From: an uncultured Prochlorococcus sp. | Lineage (GTDB): Bacteria; Cyanobacteriota; Cyanobacteriia; PCC-6307; Cyanobiaceae | Reading direction: 5' to 3' | NCBI GenBank assembly: GCA_902521995.1 | Contig: CABYTO010000012.1 | Coordinates: forward strand, 1-49,947 | DNA: 49,947 nucleotides | Shown: in pieces, positions 9,301 through 15,904 of the stretch | Position numbering within the stretch: position 1 is the stretch's first letter | Layout: each line of letters begins with the position of its first letter | Made by a program: the position numbers and the translations under genes | The notes under the pieces: generated by a model | Told to the model about the DNA's origin: nothing | What the model saw: only the letters and a program-made list of their open reading frames with translations | Databases searched by the model: none

Positions 9301-9444
9301 TTAATAATGAGGTGGTTCTGATTCTTCTGGAGGGAAATATGTATCGTCATCATTACCTTTTTTCTTCTTTCTGAAATACTCATCTGATGGATCTAATCCA
9401 TCATTGTCGTAATGGGGTTGCTTCGTTTTCAAGTAATTTATCAT
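9301..9444 (-). CDS. 47-residue acidic/proline-rich protein coupled to the SRA-HNH nuclease
   Basis: The frame starts at ATG 9444-9442 and ends at TAA 9303-9301 (MINYLKTKQPHY to ESEPPHY). Its ATG overlaps the TGA of the upstream nuclease gene as ATGA, the classic arrangement for translational coupling, which argues for a real gene despite its size. The middle is charged (DEYFRKKKKGNDDDTYF) and there is no membrane segment. No family is recognised. As the last gene of the cassette it could be a nuclease accessory or regulator; that is inference from position only. Confidence 0.55.
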   Translation of the reverse strand: MINYLKTKQPHYDNDGLDPSDEYFRKKKKGNDDDTYFPPEESEPPHY

Positions 9445-10295
9445 CTAAGTTTGGATCTATGTTTATTTAGATATTTTTTCATACCTTCAGATATTTTAAT
9501 TTTCGCGTTGAAATTAAGAACTGAAATCAATTCTTTATCTTGAACTTTCTCAGAAATTATTATTTCTCCATTATCTTCAAAACTAATCAAGTTCCTATCA
9601 AACAGAGAATCATATAGTGGTGATAATAAGATTCCATTTTCCACATCTAATCTTTCTTCATCATTTGAATGTCTCCATGGAACAATATGACTTGCAATTA
9701 ATATTTCTTCAATATTAATACCAGTTACCGCGCATTTGTTATCAAATTTCTTTATCAATTCTTGCCTATAAAATCCTTGACCTACTCTTGAAGTAACAAG
9801 TCCCTTACTTTCAGTTTTGTTTGGTTTTAAATACGTTTTAGGATATTTAATTGTGTTTTGTTCATTATCAGAATTAAAGGTTTGAGAGGAATTTTCTGCT
9901 GCAAATTTAAATTGAATTGCTTTTCTATTTCTTTTTTTTGAATCTAAAGTTTGAATAAATGAATAATCTATTAATTTAAGTTCTGATTTTAATTCAATAA
10001 AAGTCTTTTTTGTCTCTTCAAAAAGAAGAACTTTCTTCTTATTCTCCTGATGATCTCTAATTGCTTTATTTCCACTCTTGAACTCCATATCACCATTTTG
10101 CCCCTCACCCGTATAAAGAAAAAACTTATTCTCATTAGTCCATCCATCAATATATCCATGATCTTCACCTCTTTTGGAGGAAATTATGAAAACATATGGA
10201 TGTTCTATAGGAGTCGCTATACCTCCTTGCCTTTGACCTCCATAAAAATCATGTAATTCTTTTCTCTTATATTCTTTACCTTTGATTAATTCCAT
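9441..10295 (-). CDS. SRA-like plus HNH endonuclease (ScoMcrA-like type IV restriction enzyme)
   Basis: The 284-residue protein has two domains. Residues about 5-130 match the SRA-like modified-base reader of ScoMcrA-type enzymes: GKEYKRKELHDFYGGQRQGG, then GYIDGW, then YTGEGQNGDMEF (61-72), SGNKAIRDH and LLFEE. Residues about 165-265 form an HNH_2 domain: RVGQGFYRQEL, Cys188, ASHIVPW (His203), VENGILLSPLYDSLFD (Asn220, Asp229, Asp233). Proteins of this build cut DNA carrying modified bases (5-methylcytosine, sometimes phosphorothioate) and need no partner methylase. No methyltransferase lies nearby, as expected for type IV. It starts 12 bases after the membrane-protein gene and overlaps the 47-residue gene by four bases. 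The domain call is firm; the recognised modification is unknown. Confidence 0.87.
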   Translation of the reverse strand: MELIKGKEYKRKELHDFYGGQRQGGIATPIEHPYVFIISSKRGEDHGYIDGWTNENKFFLYTGEGQNGDMEFKSGNKAIRDHQENKKKVLLFEETKKTFIELKSELKLIDYSFIQTLDSKKRNRKAIQFKFAAENSSQTFNSDNEQNTIKYPKTYLKPNKTESKGLVTSRVGQGFYRQELIKKFDNKCAVTGINIEEILIASHIVPWRHSNDEERLDVENGILLSPLYDSLFDRNLISFEDNGEIIISEKVQDKELISVLNFNAKIKISEGMKKYLNKHRSKLR

Positions 10296-10307
10296 TAAGT
10301 AAATAAG

Positions 10308-10709
10308 TTATTCACTTTTCGCGTTATTAACTTCATATAATGCTGCAAAAATAAATCCAAAAACGATATAAAAATCAGAGGAGAATCTGAGTATATTTTG
10401 TATTGCAGTATTGAGTCCAAACTCACTAGTAAAAGCGAAAATTTCCAAAACAGTAAATAATCCCAGAAATAAAAAATTCCCAAATTTTCTATTTGGACAA
10501 ATTAATCCTGATGCAAAAACACTTCCGCCACATATTGCAGGTCCAATACCCAGGAATGTCCATATCGCTAATGCAATCCACCATGGGAAATTGCTTATAT
10601 AAGCAGTTAGGGTTTGGACTAGTACAGTTACTATGACTATTACTGGTATATATAAAATCCATCTCAAAATCCAAATAATTGAATTTTTTAATCTATTGTT
10701 TTCACTCAT
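10308..10709 (-). CDS. Hypothetical membrane protein of the accessory cassette
   Basis: The 133-residue protein has about four predicted membrane helices: WILRWILYIPVIVIVTVLV, then WWIALAIWTFLGIGPAIC, then NFLFLGLFTVLEIFAF and FYIVFGFIFAALY. No family is recognised. Its ATG overlaps the TGA of the preceding 404-residue gene by four bases (10706-10709), and 12 bases separate its stop from the nuclease start. It therefore bridges the exported-protein half and the nuclease half of the cassette. Confidence 0.72.
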   Translation of the reverse strand: MSENNRLKNSIIWILRWILYIPVIVIVTVLVQTLTAYISNFPWWIALAIWTFLGIGPAICGGSVFASGLICPNRKFGNFLFLGLFTVLEIFAFTSEFGLNTAIQNILRFSSDFYIVFGFIFAALYEVNNAKSE

Positions 10710-11920
10710 AATTCATAACCTCCACAAACTTTCAATGCTTTTCCAAATCTACTAAACATCCCTCTAGTTTTCCAAGTTGGTTCGGCACCCTTAAAGATTC
10801 TTCTCATTTCATCTCTTTCCCATCTACCTTCAGGGAATTTATTCCAAATGCATGAACATAAAGTTGCTACTTCTTTATTACTGGGATTTGAATTGTAGTT
10901 AAGAGTAAATTCAGGGATCGGTTCCTTACAAAAAACTATGCCCTGATCCTTATCAAAATATGATTTTGGTCTGCCTAATAAATCATCATCAAAACCTTGC
11001 TTATTAAGCAATTTCATCATCTCTTCAGAGTCCTCATTCATAGTTGTTGAGATGAAAGTTCTTAAAAAATTCTTACAACCGCCTAACTTGTTAATGAAAA
11101 TATCTTGCCCCTCTTTTTGAGATTTTGTTTCACCATTTTTGAGTATTTTCATAACTGGATTAAATAATTGAGGATTTACTTTTGCTCCTTCACTTGTCAT
11201 TGTTATCAACTGTTTTTTTGTTAATAATTTTTCCTCAAGCATGCATCTATTAAAAGCAGATTGAACTATTACTATTTGATCAATTTTTTCTATACCATTA
11301 TTGTTTTGTTCTTTTTCTTTCTTACTAGATGAAATAAACCAAGGTTTCTCATATATACAGTTACCTTCCTTACTAAAAAACTCTGGATAAGTAGGCAAAG
11401 TTTTATCTTCAACAACTTCATTTGTAATAAATGCTCGATAATAACCTGGACAAATTCTTGAGAAAAGTGGCACAGGTAATGGTTTGCAATCTTCGCAAAT
11501 AATTAAGTCTGATTCATAAACTGAAGGAATATCATTTAAATATGCCTGTTTTAAGGTTTGAAGAATTGCTTCCTCTGAATTTGAAATGATACATGACCAC
11601 TTATCCATATATATACACGCACCAATTGAGGGAGTAAAACCTTCTGCAACTTCCGTTCTAAATCCTTCTAGAAAATCAAATTTATCAAGTTCTAATCTTT
11701 CCATATTTCCCATCTGAGTTCCTTTTTTTCCGTAAAAGAAAGTTCCACCCTCCATCCCGTAGGGCATATGGATATAACCGCTCTGAGGATCTTTTAAGTC
11801 CTCTTGCGATAAAGGAACTGTAGGAGCGACTTTTAGTTCTTCACTTCTTAAAGAAGTTACTGGAGAAAAGAATAAAAGTGATAAAAGAAAATTTCTTGTT
11901 TTGTTCTTCATTAAATCCAT
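10706..11920 (-). CDS. Exported Cys-containing hypothetical protein, 404 residues
   Basis: The N-terminus has a signal peptide (KNKTRNFLLSLLFFSPVTSL, cleavage near SLRSEE). The mature part holds more than ten Cys, including ICEDCKP, CSCIW and the C-terminal KVCGGYEL, consistent with disulfides in an exported protein. The end (CSCIWNKFP...WERDEMRRI...W.TRG) resembles tails I recall from other Prochlorococcus secreted hypotheticals, without a known role. It starts immediately after the stop of the upstream 137-residue gene (TGA then ATG). ATG 11911 is an alternative start. No enzymatic motif is evident. Confidence 0.68.
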   Translation of the reverse strand: MDLMKNKTRNFLLSLLFFSPVTSLRSEELKVAPTVPLSQEDLKDPQSGYIHMPYGMEGGTFFYGKKGTQMGNMERLELDKFDFLEGFRTEVAEGFTPSIGACIYMDKWSCIISNSEEAILQTLKQAYLNDIPSVYESDLIICEDCKPLPVPLFSRICPGYYRAFITNEVVEDKTLPTYPEFFSKEGNCIYEKPWFISSSKKEKEQNNNGIEKIDQIVIVQSAFNRCMLEEKLLTKKQLITMTSEGAKVNPQLFNPVMKILKNGETKSQKEGQDIFINKLGGCKNFLRTFISTTMNEDSEEMMKLLNKQGFDDDLLGRPKSYFDKDQGIVFCKEPIPEFTLNYNSNPSNKEVATLCSCIWNKFPEGRWERDEMRRIFKGAEPTWKTRGMFSRFGKALKVCGGYEL

Positions 11921-12334
11921 TCAATTATTTTTAATGTTTCCTATTGCCTTATCTAACCATTTTAACCTATCTTTTTTGAGCATCATTTCACAATACTCAT
12001 AATGAGGACCATATTTATTCAAAGTGCATTCGGTTTGATAATAAGTCTTAAACGCAGTTTGACTTCTCTTTAATTGGCAAGCATGTGATTTAAATCCTTC
12101 TTTATCGCAATCACCTCTAGAGGATATTTGCTTTTGAATTAAAGAATCAAGTTTTTTTGATGCTTTTGTTGAGCATTCCCAGACCAATGCATTATTAATT
12201 TTTTTAGGTAAAGCATCATCTAAACATTTTGAATAAAAATCATATTTGCCATATTCCTTTTTTTCATTCTTTGCTGCATTAAGAGAAACTAAAAAAAATA
12301 CAAATAAAAAGGAGAGGAATAATAGTTTCCTCAT
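11921..12334 (-). CDS. Exported small protein, possibly LprI/DUF1311-like
   Basis: I choose ATG 12334 (MRKLLFLSFLFVFFLVSLNA) because it overlaps the upstream TAA as TAATG; ATG 12343 is also possible and adds three residues. A signal peptide is followed by a Cys-containing helical domain: KCLDDA, WECSTKASKKLDSLIQKQ, then QLKRSQTAFKTYYQTEC. The last segment resembles the end of the LprI N-terminal (DUF1311) domain, where a repeated-helix block finishes in a Trp/Arg-Asp-Cys motif; some members inhibit lysozyme. The match is by eye and partial. It is the third gene of the cassette. Confidence 0.62.
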   Translation of the reverse strand: MRKLLFLSFLFVFFLVSLNAAKNEKKEYGKYDFYSKCLDDALPKKINNALVWECSTKASKKLDSLIQKQISSRGDCDKEGFKSHACQLKRSQTAFKTYYQTECTLNKYGPHYEYCEMMLKKDRLKWLDKAIGNIKNN

Positions 12335-12885
12335 TAATCCCATCCATAAGGAAAGAACTTTCTACACCCACCTGAATCAACAAAAAAACCCTCTGTTGCA
12401 TCAATAATGGTTTTCATCTCTTTTGATAATTTCTGTCTTCCAAATTCACCATCTTTAGTTAAAGGAATCGAATAATAATAACCTTGTGAAAGTGAAGGCA
12501 TTAATGCTCTTAATTTCCCAGACTTCCTATCTTCTTTTGAAGTTGCTCTTCCTAATTGATTCCCCACAAAATTCATAAAGTGTCCTTGTCTTATTTTTTT
12601 TGTATTTTTTGTTCTTTCTTGATAAGTTTTCTCTTCATCTAATGATTGAGGTAAATATGATCTTGCAACATAATACTGACCTCCATATCCATTCCAAATA
12701 CCTACATCAATACCTAATGCAGGTTTATTTTTATAATTTAAAGTTCCTATACCTCCAGCAGAACCTGTATATTTCAAAGTTATAGTTACATCAGGATGAG
12801 TCTCACTCGTCAGAACACAAACTGAATATGCCTTTACTGAAGGAATAAAACCTAATAAAAGTGGCAAAAGGAGGAAGAGTTTCAT
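12334..12885 (-). CDS. Exported hypothetical protein, 183 residues
   Basis: A clean signal peptide (MKLFLLLPLLLGFIPSVKA, cleavage after VKA) leads a mature domain beginning YSVCVLTSETHPDVTITLKY. A Gly/Tyr-rich stretch (GIDVGIWNGYGGQYYVARSY), likely beta-rich, follows, and the end is GGCRKFFPYGWD. The mature part has two Cys, one near each end, that could form a disulfide. No family is recognised. The ATG overlaps the upstream stop as TAATG, and its own stop overlaps the next gene in the same way. Confidence 0.66.
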   Translation of the reverse strand: MKLFLLLPLLLGFIPSVKAYSVCVLTSETHPDVTITLKYTGSAGGIGTLNYKNKPALGIDVGIWNGYGGQYYVARSYLPQSLDEEKTYQERTKNTKKIRQGHFMNFVGNQLGRATSKEDRKSGKLRALMPSLSQGYYYSIPLTKDGEFGRQKLSKEMKTIIDATEGFFVDSGGCRKFFPYGWD

Positions 12886-13235
12886 TACCTACGACGACTA
12901 AGATCTATTAAATTAGTGGTCTTCTCGCAAATATCAACATCTATCCATTCCATAGTGACTGTATGAGTACGCATATCCTCTTTTGCACCGACTGAATATT
13001 TACACTCTCCACTTTTATAAATCCAATACCAAGGATATTTGTAATGAGTATTACGTTCAATCCTTTTTGTAAGCATTTCCCAATAGGTGTCGTTAACTAT
13101 TTTAATTGCTGCTCTTTCGCCTTCAGTACATTCACCTTGAGATTCTGGGCAGGTATATTTGTGCCTTTTATATTGTTCTGAATTAGCAGAAGTATTAAAA
13201 CCAAATATTAATAATAAAAGAATTAATTTTTTCAA
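12885..13235 (-). CDS. Exported hypothetical protein, 116 residues, first gene of the cassette
   Basis: It starts with TTG 13235 and a short signal peptide (MKKLILLLLIFGFNTSANS). The mature part is rich in Cys and aromatic residues: YTCPESQGECTEGER, then YKYPWYWIYKSGECKYSVGA and DVDICEKTT. The four mature Cys could form two disulfides. No family is recognised. All six genes downstream follow on the same strand with overlaps or gaps of at most 12 bases, so the promoter for the whole cassette should lie in 13236-13515. Confidence 0.64.
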   Translation of the reverse strand: MKKLILLLLIFGFNTSANSEQYKRHKYTCPESQGECTEGERAAIKIVNDTYWEMLTKRIERNTHYKYPWYWIYKSGECKYSVGAKEDMRTHTVTMEWIDVDICEKTTNLIDLSRRR

Positions 13236-13299
13236 CGAATTTTTATTGTTAAATCAATTTTAAGTAATCTGTCAATTCGTTTCTAGAACTGTTTTAAAA

Positions 13300-13385
13300 A
13301 TAAAATAAGAGGGCATTTGTTTGCCCTCTTCGAGTCGTATGCACTTCCTTGTCCACAAAGTCGTTGAAGTGCTTTTGACTCCTGA
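13300..13385 (-). ncRNA. Predicted structured small RNA ending in an intrinsic terminator
   Basis: On the minus strand, GAGTC (381-377) pairs with GACTC (336-332; last three digits of 13,xxx positions). It encloses a 7-bp stem GCACTTC/GAAGTGC (13372-13366 with 13347-13341), whose 18-base loop holds a further CTT/AAG pairing. Two bases later comes a perfect 9-bp hairpin, AAGAGGGCA/TGCCCTCTT (13330-13322 with 13315-13307, 6-base loop), followed by ATTTTATTTTT, which looks like a rho-independent terminator. The plus strand has no T run here. It may be an independent sRNA or an attenuated leader of the cassette that starts at 13235. The 5' end is unknown and the structure was found by eye. Confidence 0.5.
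13307..13330 (-). terminator. Intrinsic terminator upstream of the accessory cassette
   Basis: Perfect 9-bp arms (13307-13315 and 13322-13330) with a 6-base loop are followed on the minus strand by a T-rich tail at about 13296-13306. It would stop minus-strand transcripts from upstream before they enter the cassette at 13235. Confidence 0.6.
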
Positions 13386-13514
13386 ATTATTTCTACTCCT
13401 AGTGAATAAAAAAAGATAGTCGTACAAACCACAAAGCAATTCTACTCGGGTAATATTACTCTATGAATTTCAAGTTAAAAGGAGGACAATATAGATATAG
13501 ATCTAGGAGGTCTT

Positions 13515-13697
13515 ATGAAACTTTTCAATCAATTCAATGTCCTTCCAAGATACCTAACTGCATTTAATTATGCAGGGTTAAACTTGAATGAGACTCCACA
13601 AGAACTAGAAAAATGTACTCTTGAGTTTCAAAACTTTTGGGGTAAAGAATGTAGAGAACATCCAACAAATCAAAATTGTTTAATTTACTGTGACTGA
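13515..13697 (+). CDS. Small conserved hypothetical protein (60 residues)
   Basis: The protein reads MKLFNQFNVLPRYLTAFNYA and continues through NETPQELEKCTLEFQNFWGK to a Cys-rich end (CREHPTNQNCLIYCD). Four Cys and no membrane segment suggest a metal- or disulfide-containing small domain. I recall closely similar small proteins in other Prochlorococcus genomes, with no known function. An unusually strong Shine-Dalgarno (AGGAGG at 13505-13510) sits 4 bases before the ATG; most genes here lack one, so it is probably highly translated. A second GGAGG lies at 13481. Confidence 0.72.
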   Translation: MKLFNQFNVLPRYLTAFNYAGLNLNETPQELEKCTLEFQNFWGKECREHPTNQNCLIYCD

Positions 13698-13744
13698 GTA
13701 ATTAATTTTTAGTTTTTATTAAATAATCTCGATCTAAAAAGTGT

Positions 13745-13764
13745 TTTCACACGGGTTTCACACG
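13745..13764 (+). repeat. 11-bp-phased direct repeat pair, word TTTCACACG
   Basis: TTTCACACG occurs at 13745-13753 and again at 13756-13764, a spacing of exactly 11 bp. The -10-like sequence GATAATATTT follows. It belongs with the similar pairs at 9131, 9193, 13893 and 15752. Confidence 0.6.
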
Positions 13765-13891
13765 AGATAATATTTACAATTATGCCTCGAGATGTATTAC
13801 GATGACGGACTTTATTTCTTGCTTAAATTTAAGGACTATAGAGTGAGAATAGTCCATAGGGTAAAAATGTACTCATATACTAATTCTTGAT

Positions 13892-13912
13892 GTTTGTCGC
13901 AAGTTTGTCGCA
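13892..13912 (+). repeat. 11-bp-phased direct repeat pair, word GTTTGTCGCA
   Basis: GTTTGTCGCA occurs at 13892-13901 and 13903-13912 with an 11-bp period, followed by TATATTGAGTATAAAC, which contains possible -10 sequences. The half-site spacing is like that of PhoB/OmpR-family operators (two TGTC-type words one helical turn apart). Confidence 0.6.
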
Positions 13913-14225
13913 TATATTGAGTATAAACAAATCTAATATAAAATCATTCGTACTAGTCTTTTTACCCACTTTTTATGAAGACTTTTAAGGTGGTTTTATT
14001 GAAGTGGTAGTGTGAAAGTAATTTTTCAGTCTTAGTATCGATTTAGTGGTTTGTTACGGGTTATCAACTAGATTATAGATAAGATTTTTCTTGGATTTGG
14101 AATCTCTATTTGTTATATGTTTGTCAGTCATATTTACACTTTGCTCTTTTGAGAAATTATTAATTATTTGTTTGCTCTTCAGAATACTCTGTTGTTTTAG
14201 GTAAAAATTCAAGTTTTTTCTTAAC

Positions 14226-15605
14226 TTATACTTTTAAGTTTTTATATTCATCCTCTTGAGTAATGATTTTGATAACAGGTTTAAGCATCTCTTTGTAGTT
14301 TTTCCAACCGCCAATAGATTTTGAATTGATTTTAGAACGAATTTGCACATCACTTGCTGTAAAAACTGATCTTTTATTTAAATGAGGGTTGAGATAAGCA
14401 TTGTTCCACTTCCATCCCAACCAATTAATTAAAGATTTAATTTCTTTATCGGGATTTTTAACTAATAAATCATAATTTAATTCGTAAATATTTTCTGGAA
14501 ATCTTTCCTTGTATTTCTTCATAATTTGCTTATGGTTTAGATAAATGATTGCACAATCAATTAGGGAGGAGGAATACTCATTATCCTTCGCAAAGTTTGT
14601 TCGATAAATAGAAAGAATATTATCTAGTGGATTGCGGTAGCAGTGAATAATTTTTGAATTTGGTATTTGACTTGAAATAATTCCTGCATATTGATAGTTA
14701 TATAACCATTTATTTGTAGTGATATGAGACTTTGATGTTTTATTTATTCTTTGCAGGTATAAATTTACAAGATCGACTTTTCTTTTTTTTTCTTTCCATT
14801 CTTTGTAGGATCTTTCAAAAGCATTTATTTCGCCTAAGTCAAGAACTTCAGAATTCATGCTGATAATTGATTCCGCTAGAGTTGTCCCGCTTCTAGGCAT
14901 ACCTACTATAAAAATACTTTGTAGATTATTTTTTTGTTTTTTCAAATTAAGATTTGCCTTATTGGATTCAATAAGTAATAATTTAGATTTTTTTAACAGT
15001 GAAGCAGAATTGGATGGGTGTATTAATAGTTTTAATTTATTAGCTAATTTGAGGCATTTTGCACTTTCTTTATAATTTTCTCTCTTGTGGAAAATATTTG
15101 CTCTTGCGAAAAAAATATTAAATTTATCATTTTTCGATTTATTTTTCAGGAATTTTTCAGAGAAGAGTGTTTTTTGCCAAATTTTATTTTTGTCTGTGGA
15201 GGTAAGAGTTGATAAATTATAGTATGCTTTAGTGAAATCGGGATTCAATCCTATAGCTTTAAGATAGTATGATTCTGCTTCTTTAAGTTTATTTTTTGCT
15301 CTCAAAATATTTCCGAGATTATTATATGCAATCGTGTAATTAGGTTTGAGTGAAATCGCTCTTCGTATCCATATTTCTGCTTCTTCTAATCTGCCTAAAT
15401 CTTTTAAGATTTCTCCAGAATTTAAAAAAATTCTATGATCTTTAAAACCTTGATTGATAAAAAATTGATAATATTTTGATGCTTCAGCAATATTACCTTG
15501 CAAATGATATTGGAATGCTTTGCTTATGATTTCATCTTTTGAAAGATTTGATTGTAGTTTTTTTTCTATATTTTTTAAATTTTTTTTCTCATCAAATTCT
15601 TTCAT
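14226..15605 (-). CDS. TPR-repeat sulfotransferase
   Basis: The 459-residue protein has two parts. Residues about 20-160 hold tetratricopeptide repeats (GRLEEAEIWIRRAISLKPNY, NLGNILRAKNKLKEAESYYL). Residues about 230-445 form a sulfotransferase domain with the 5'-PAPS-binding loop IVGMPRSGTTLAESI and the 3'-phosphate block IIHCYRNPLDNILSIY. Such fusions sulfate peptides, sugars or lipids; the acceptor is unknown. Long gaps on both sides and phased repeats nearby suggest accessory status. After the TAA the same frame stays open for 21 more codons (KKKLEFLPKTTEYSEE), perhaps a lost C-terminus. Confidence 0.88.
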   Translation of the reverse strand: MKEFDEKKNLKNIEKKLQSNLSKDEIISKAFQYHLQGNIAEASKYYQFFINQGFKDHRIFLNSGEILKDLGRLEEAEIWIRRAISLKPNYTIAYNNLGNILRAKNKLKEAESYYLKAIGLNPDFTKAYYNLSTLTSTDKNKIWQKTLFSEKFLKNKSKNDKFNIFFARANIFHKRENYKESAKCLKLANKLKLLIHPSNSASLLKKSKLLLIESNKANLNLKKQKNNLQSIFIVGMPRSGTTLAESIISMNSEVLDLGEINAFERSYKEWKEKKRKVDLVNLYLQRINKTSKSHITTNKWLYNYQYAGIISSQIPNSKIIHCYRNPLDNILSIYRTNFAKDNEYSSSLIDCAIIYLNHKQIMKKYKERFPENIYELNYDLLVKNPDKEIKSLINWLGWKWNNAYLNPHLNKRSVFTASDVQIRSKINSKSIGGWKNYKEMLKPVIKIITQEDEYKNLKV

Positions 15606-15904
15606 TTTTTAAGTTTTGAATCTGATTATTAGTTCTTATATTAGTGTTAAAAGCATAATATAAAATTAAGATTCTTGAATTATATAGGACTAATTCTCTA
15701 AAATAAATTTAACAATTATGCTTCATTTAAATAATGTTTGGAATAAGTCTCTTTGTCATGAATTTGTCACGTAAAATTAACTTCCGTTCTAGTGCGCGAG
15801 AAGAGCAATGGAAATACTTATTAGGATTAAGTTAACAAATTTTCTAAGAACTTTAATTCTTTTATTTTATTTAATAAATATTTTTTAATGAGATAAAAAT
15901 TTTA
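15606..15904. other. Gene-poor gap with a Pho-box-like repeat pair
   Basis: A 299-base AT-rich gap between the divergently transcribed sulfotransferase and PD-(D/E)XK nuclease genes. It should hold both promoters. The only other items seen are the repeat pair at 15752-15770 and a 33-residue frame (15734-15835, MFGISLFVMN to WKYLLGLS) of doubtful reality. Confidence 0.5.
15752..15770 (+). promoter_or_regulatory. Pho-box-like direct repeat pair (TTGTCA spaced 11 bp)
   Basis: TTTGTCAtgaaTTTGTCAC has two TGTCA words 11 bp apart, closely resembling the E. coli PhoB box pattern CTGTCAT-N4-CTGTCA. It precedes a TAAAAT -10-like sequence and lies about 135 bases upstream of the nuclease gene at 15905. 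Resemblance by eye only; Prochlorococcus Pho boxes may differ from the E. coli consensus. Confidence 0.35.

Larger units (their letters stand above)
13698..14225. other. Gene-free stretch between accessory blocks
   Basis: I see no convincing gene in these 528 bases. A 32-codon frame (13792-13890, plus, MYYDDGLYFLLKF) is the longest and has no ribosome binding site. The stretch holds two 11-bp-phased repeat pairs (13745/13756 and 13893/13904), each followed by AT-rich -10-like sequences. It may be eroded remains of a former gene. Confidence 0.6.

Noticed and set aside
13463..13567. 34-codon frame MNFKLKGGQYRYRSRRSYET overlapping the 60-residue gene
   Set aside because: It overlaps a better-supported frame with a strong ribosome binding site and has no clear site of its own; kept only as a remote possibility.
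13792..13890. 32-codon frame in the gene-free stretch
   Set aside because: No ribosome binding site, no family and length within chance for this region.
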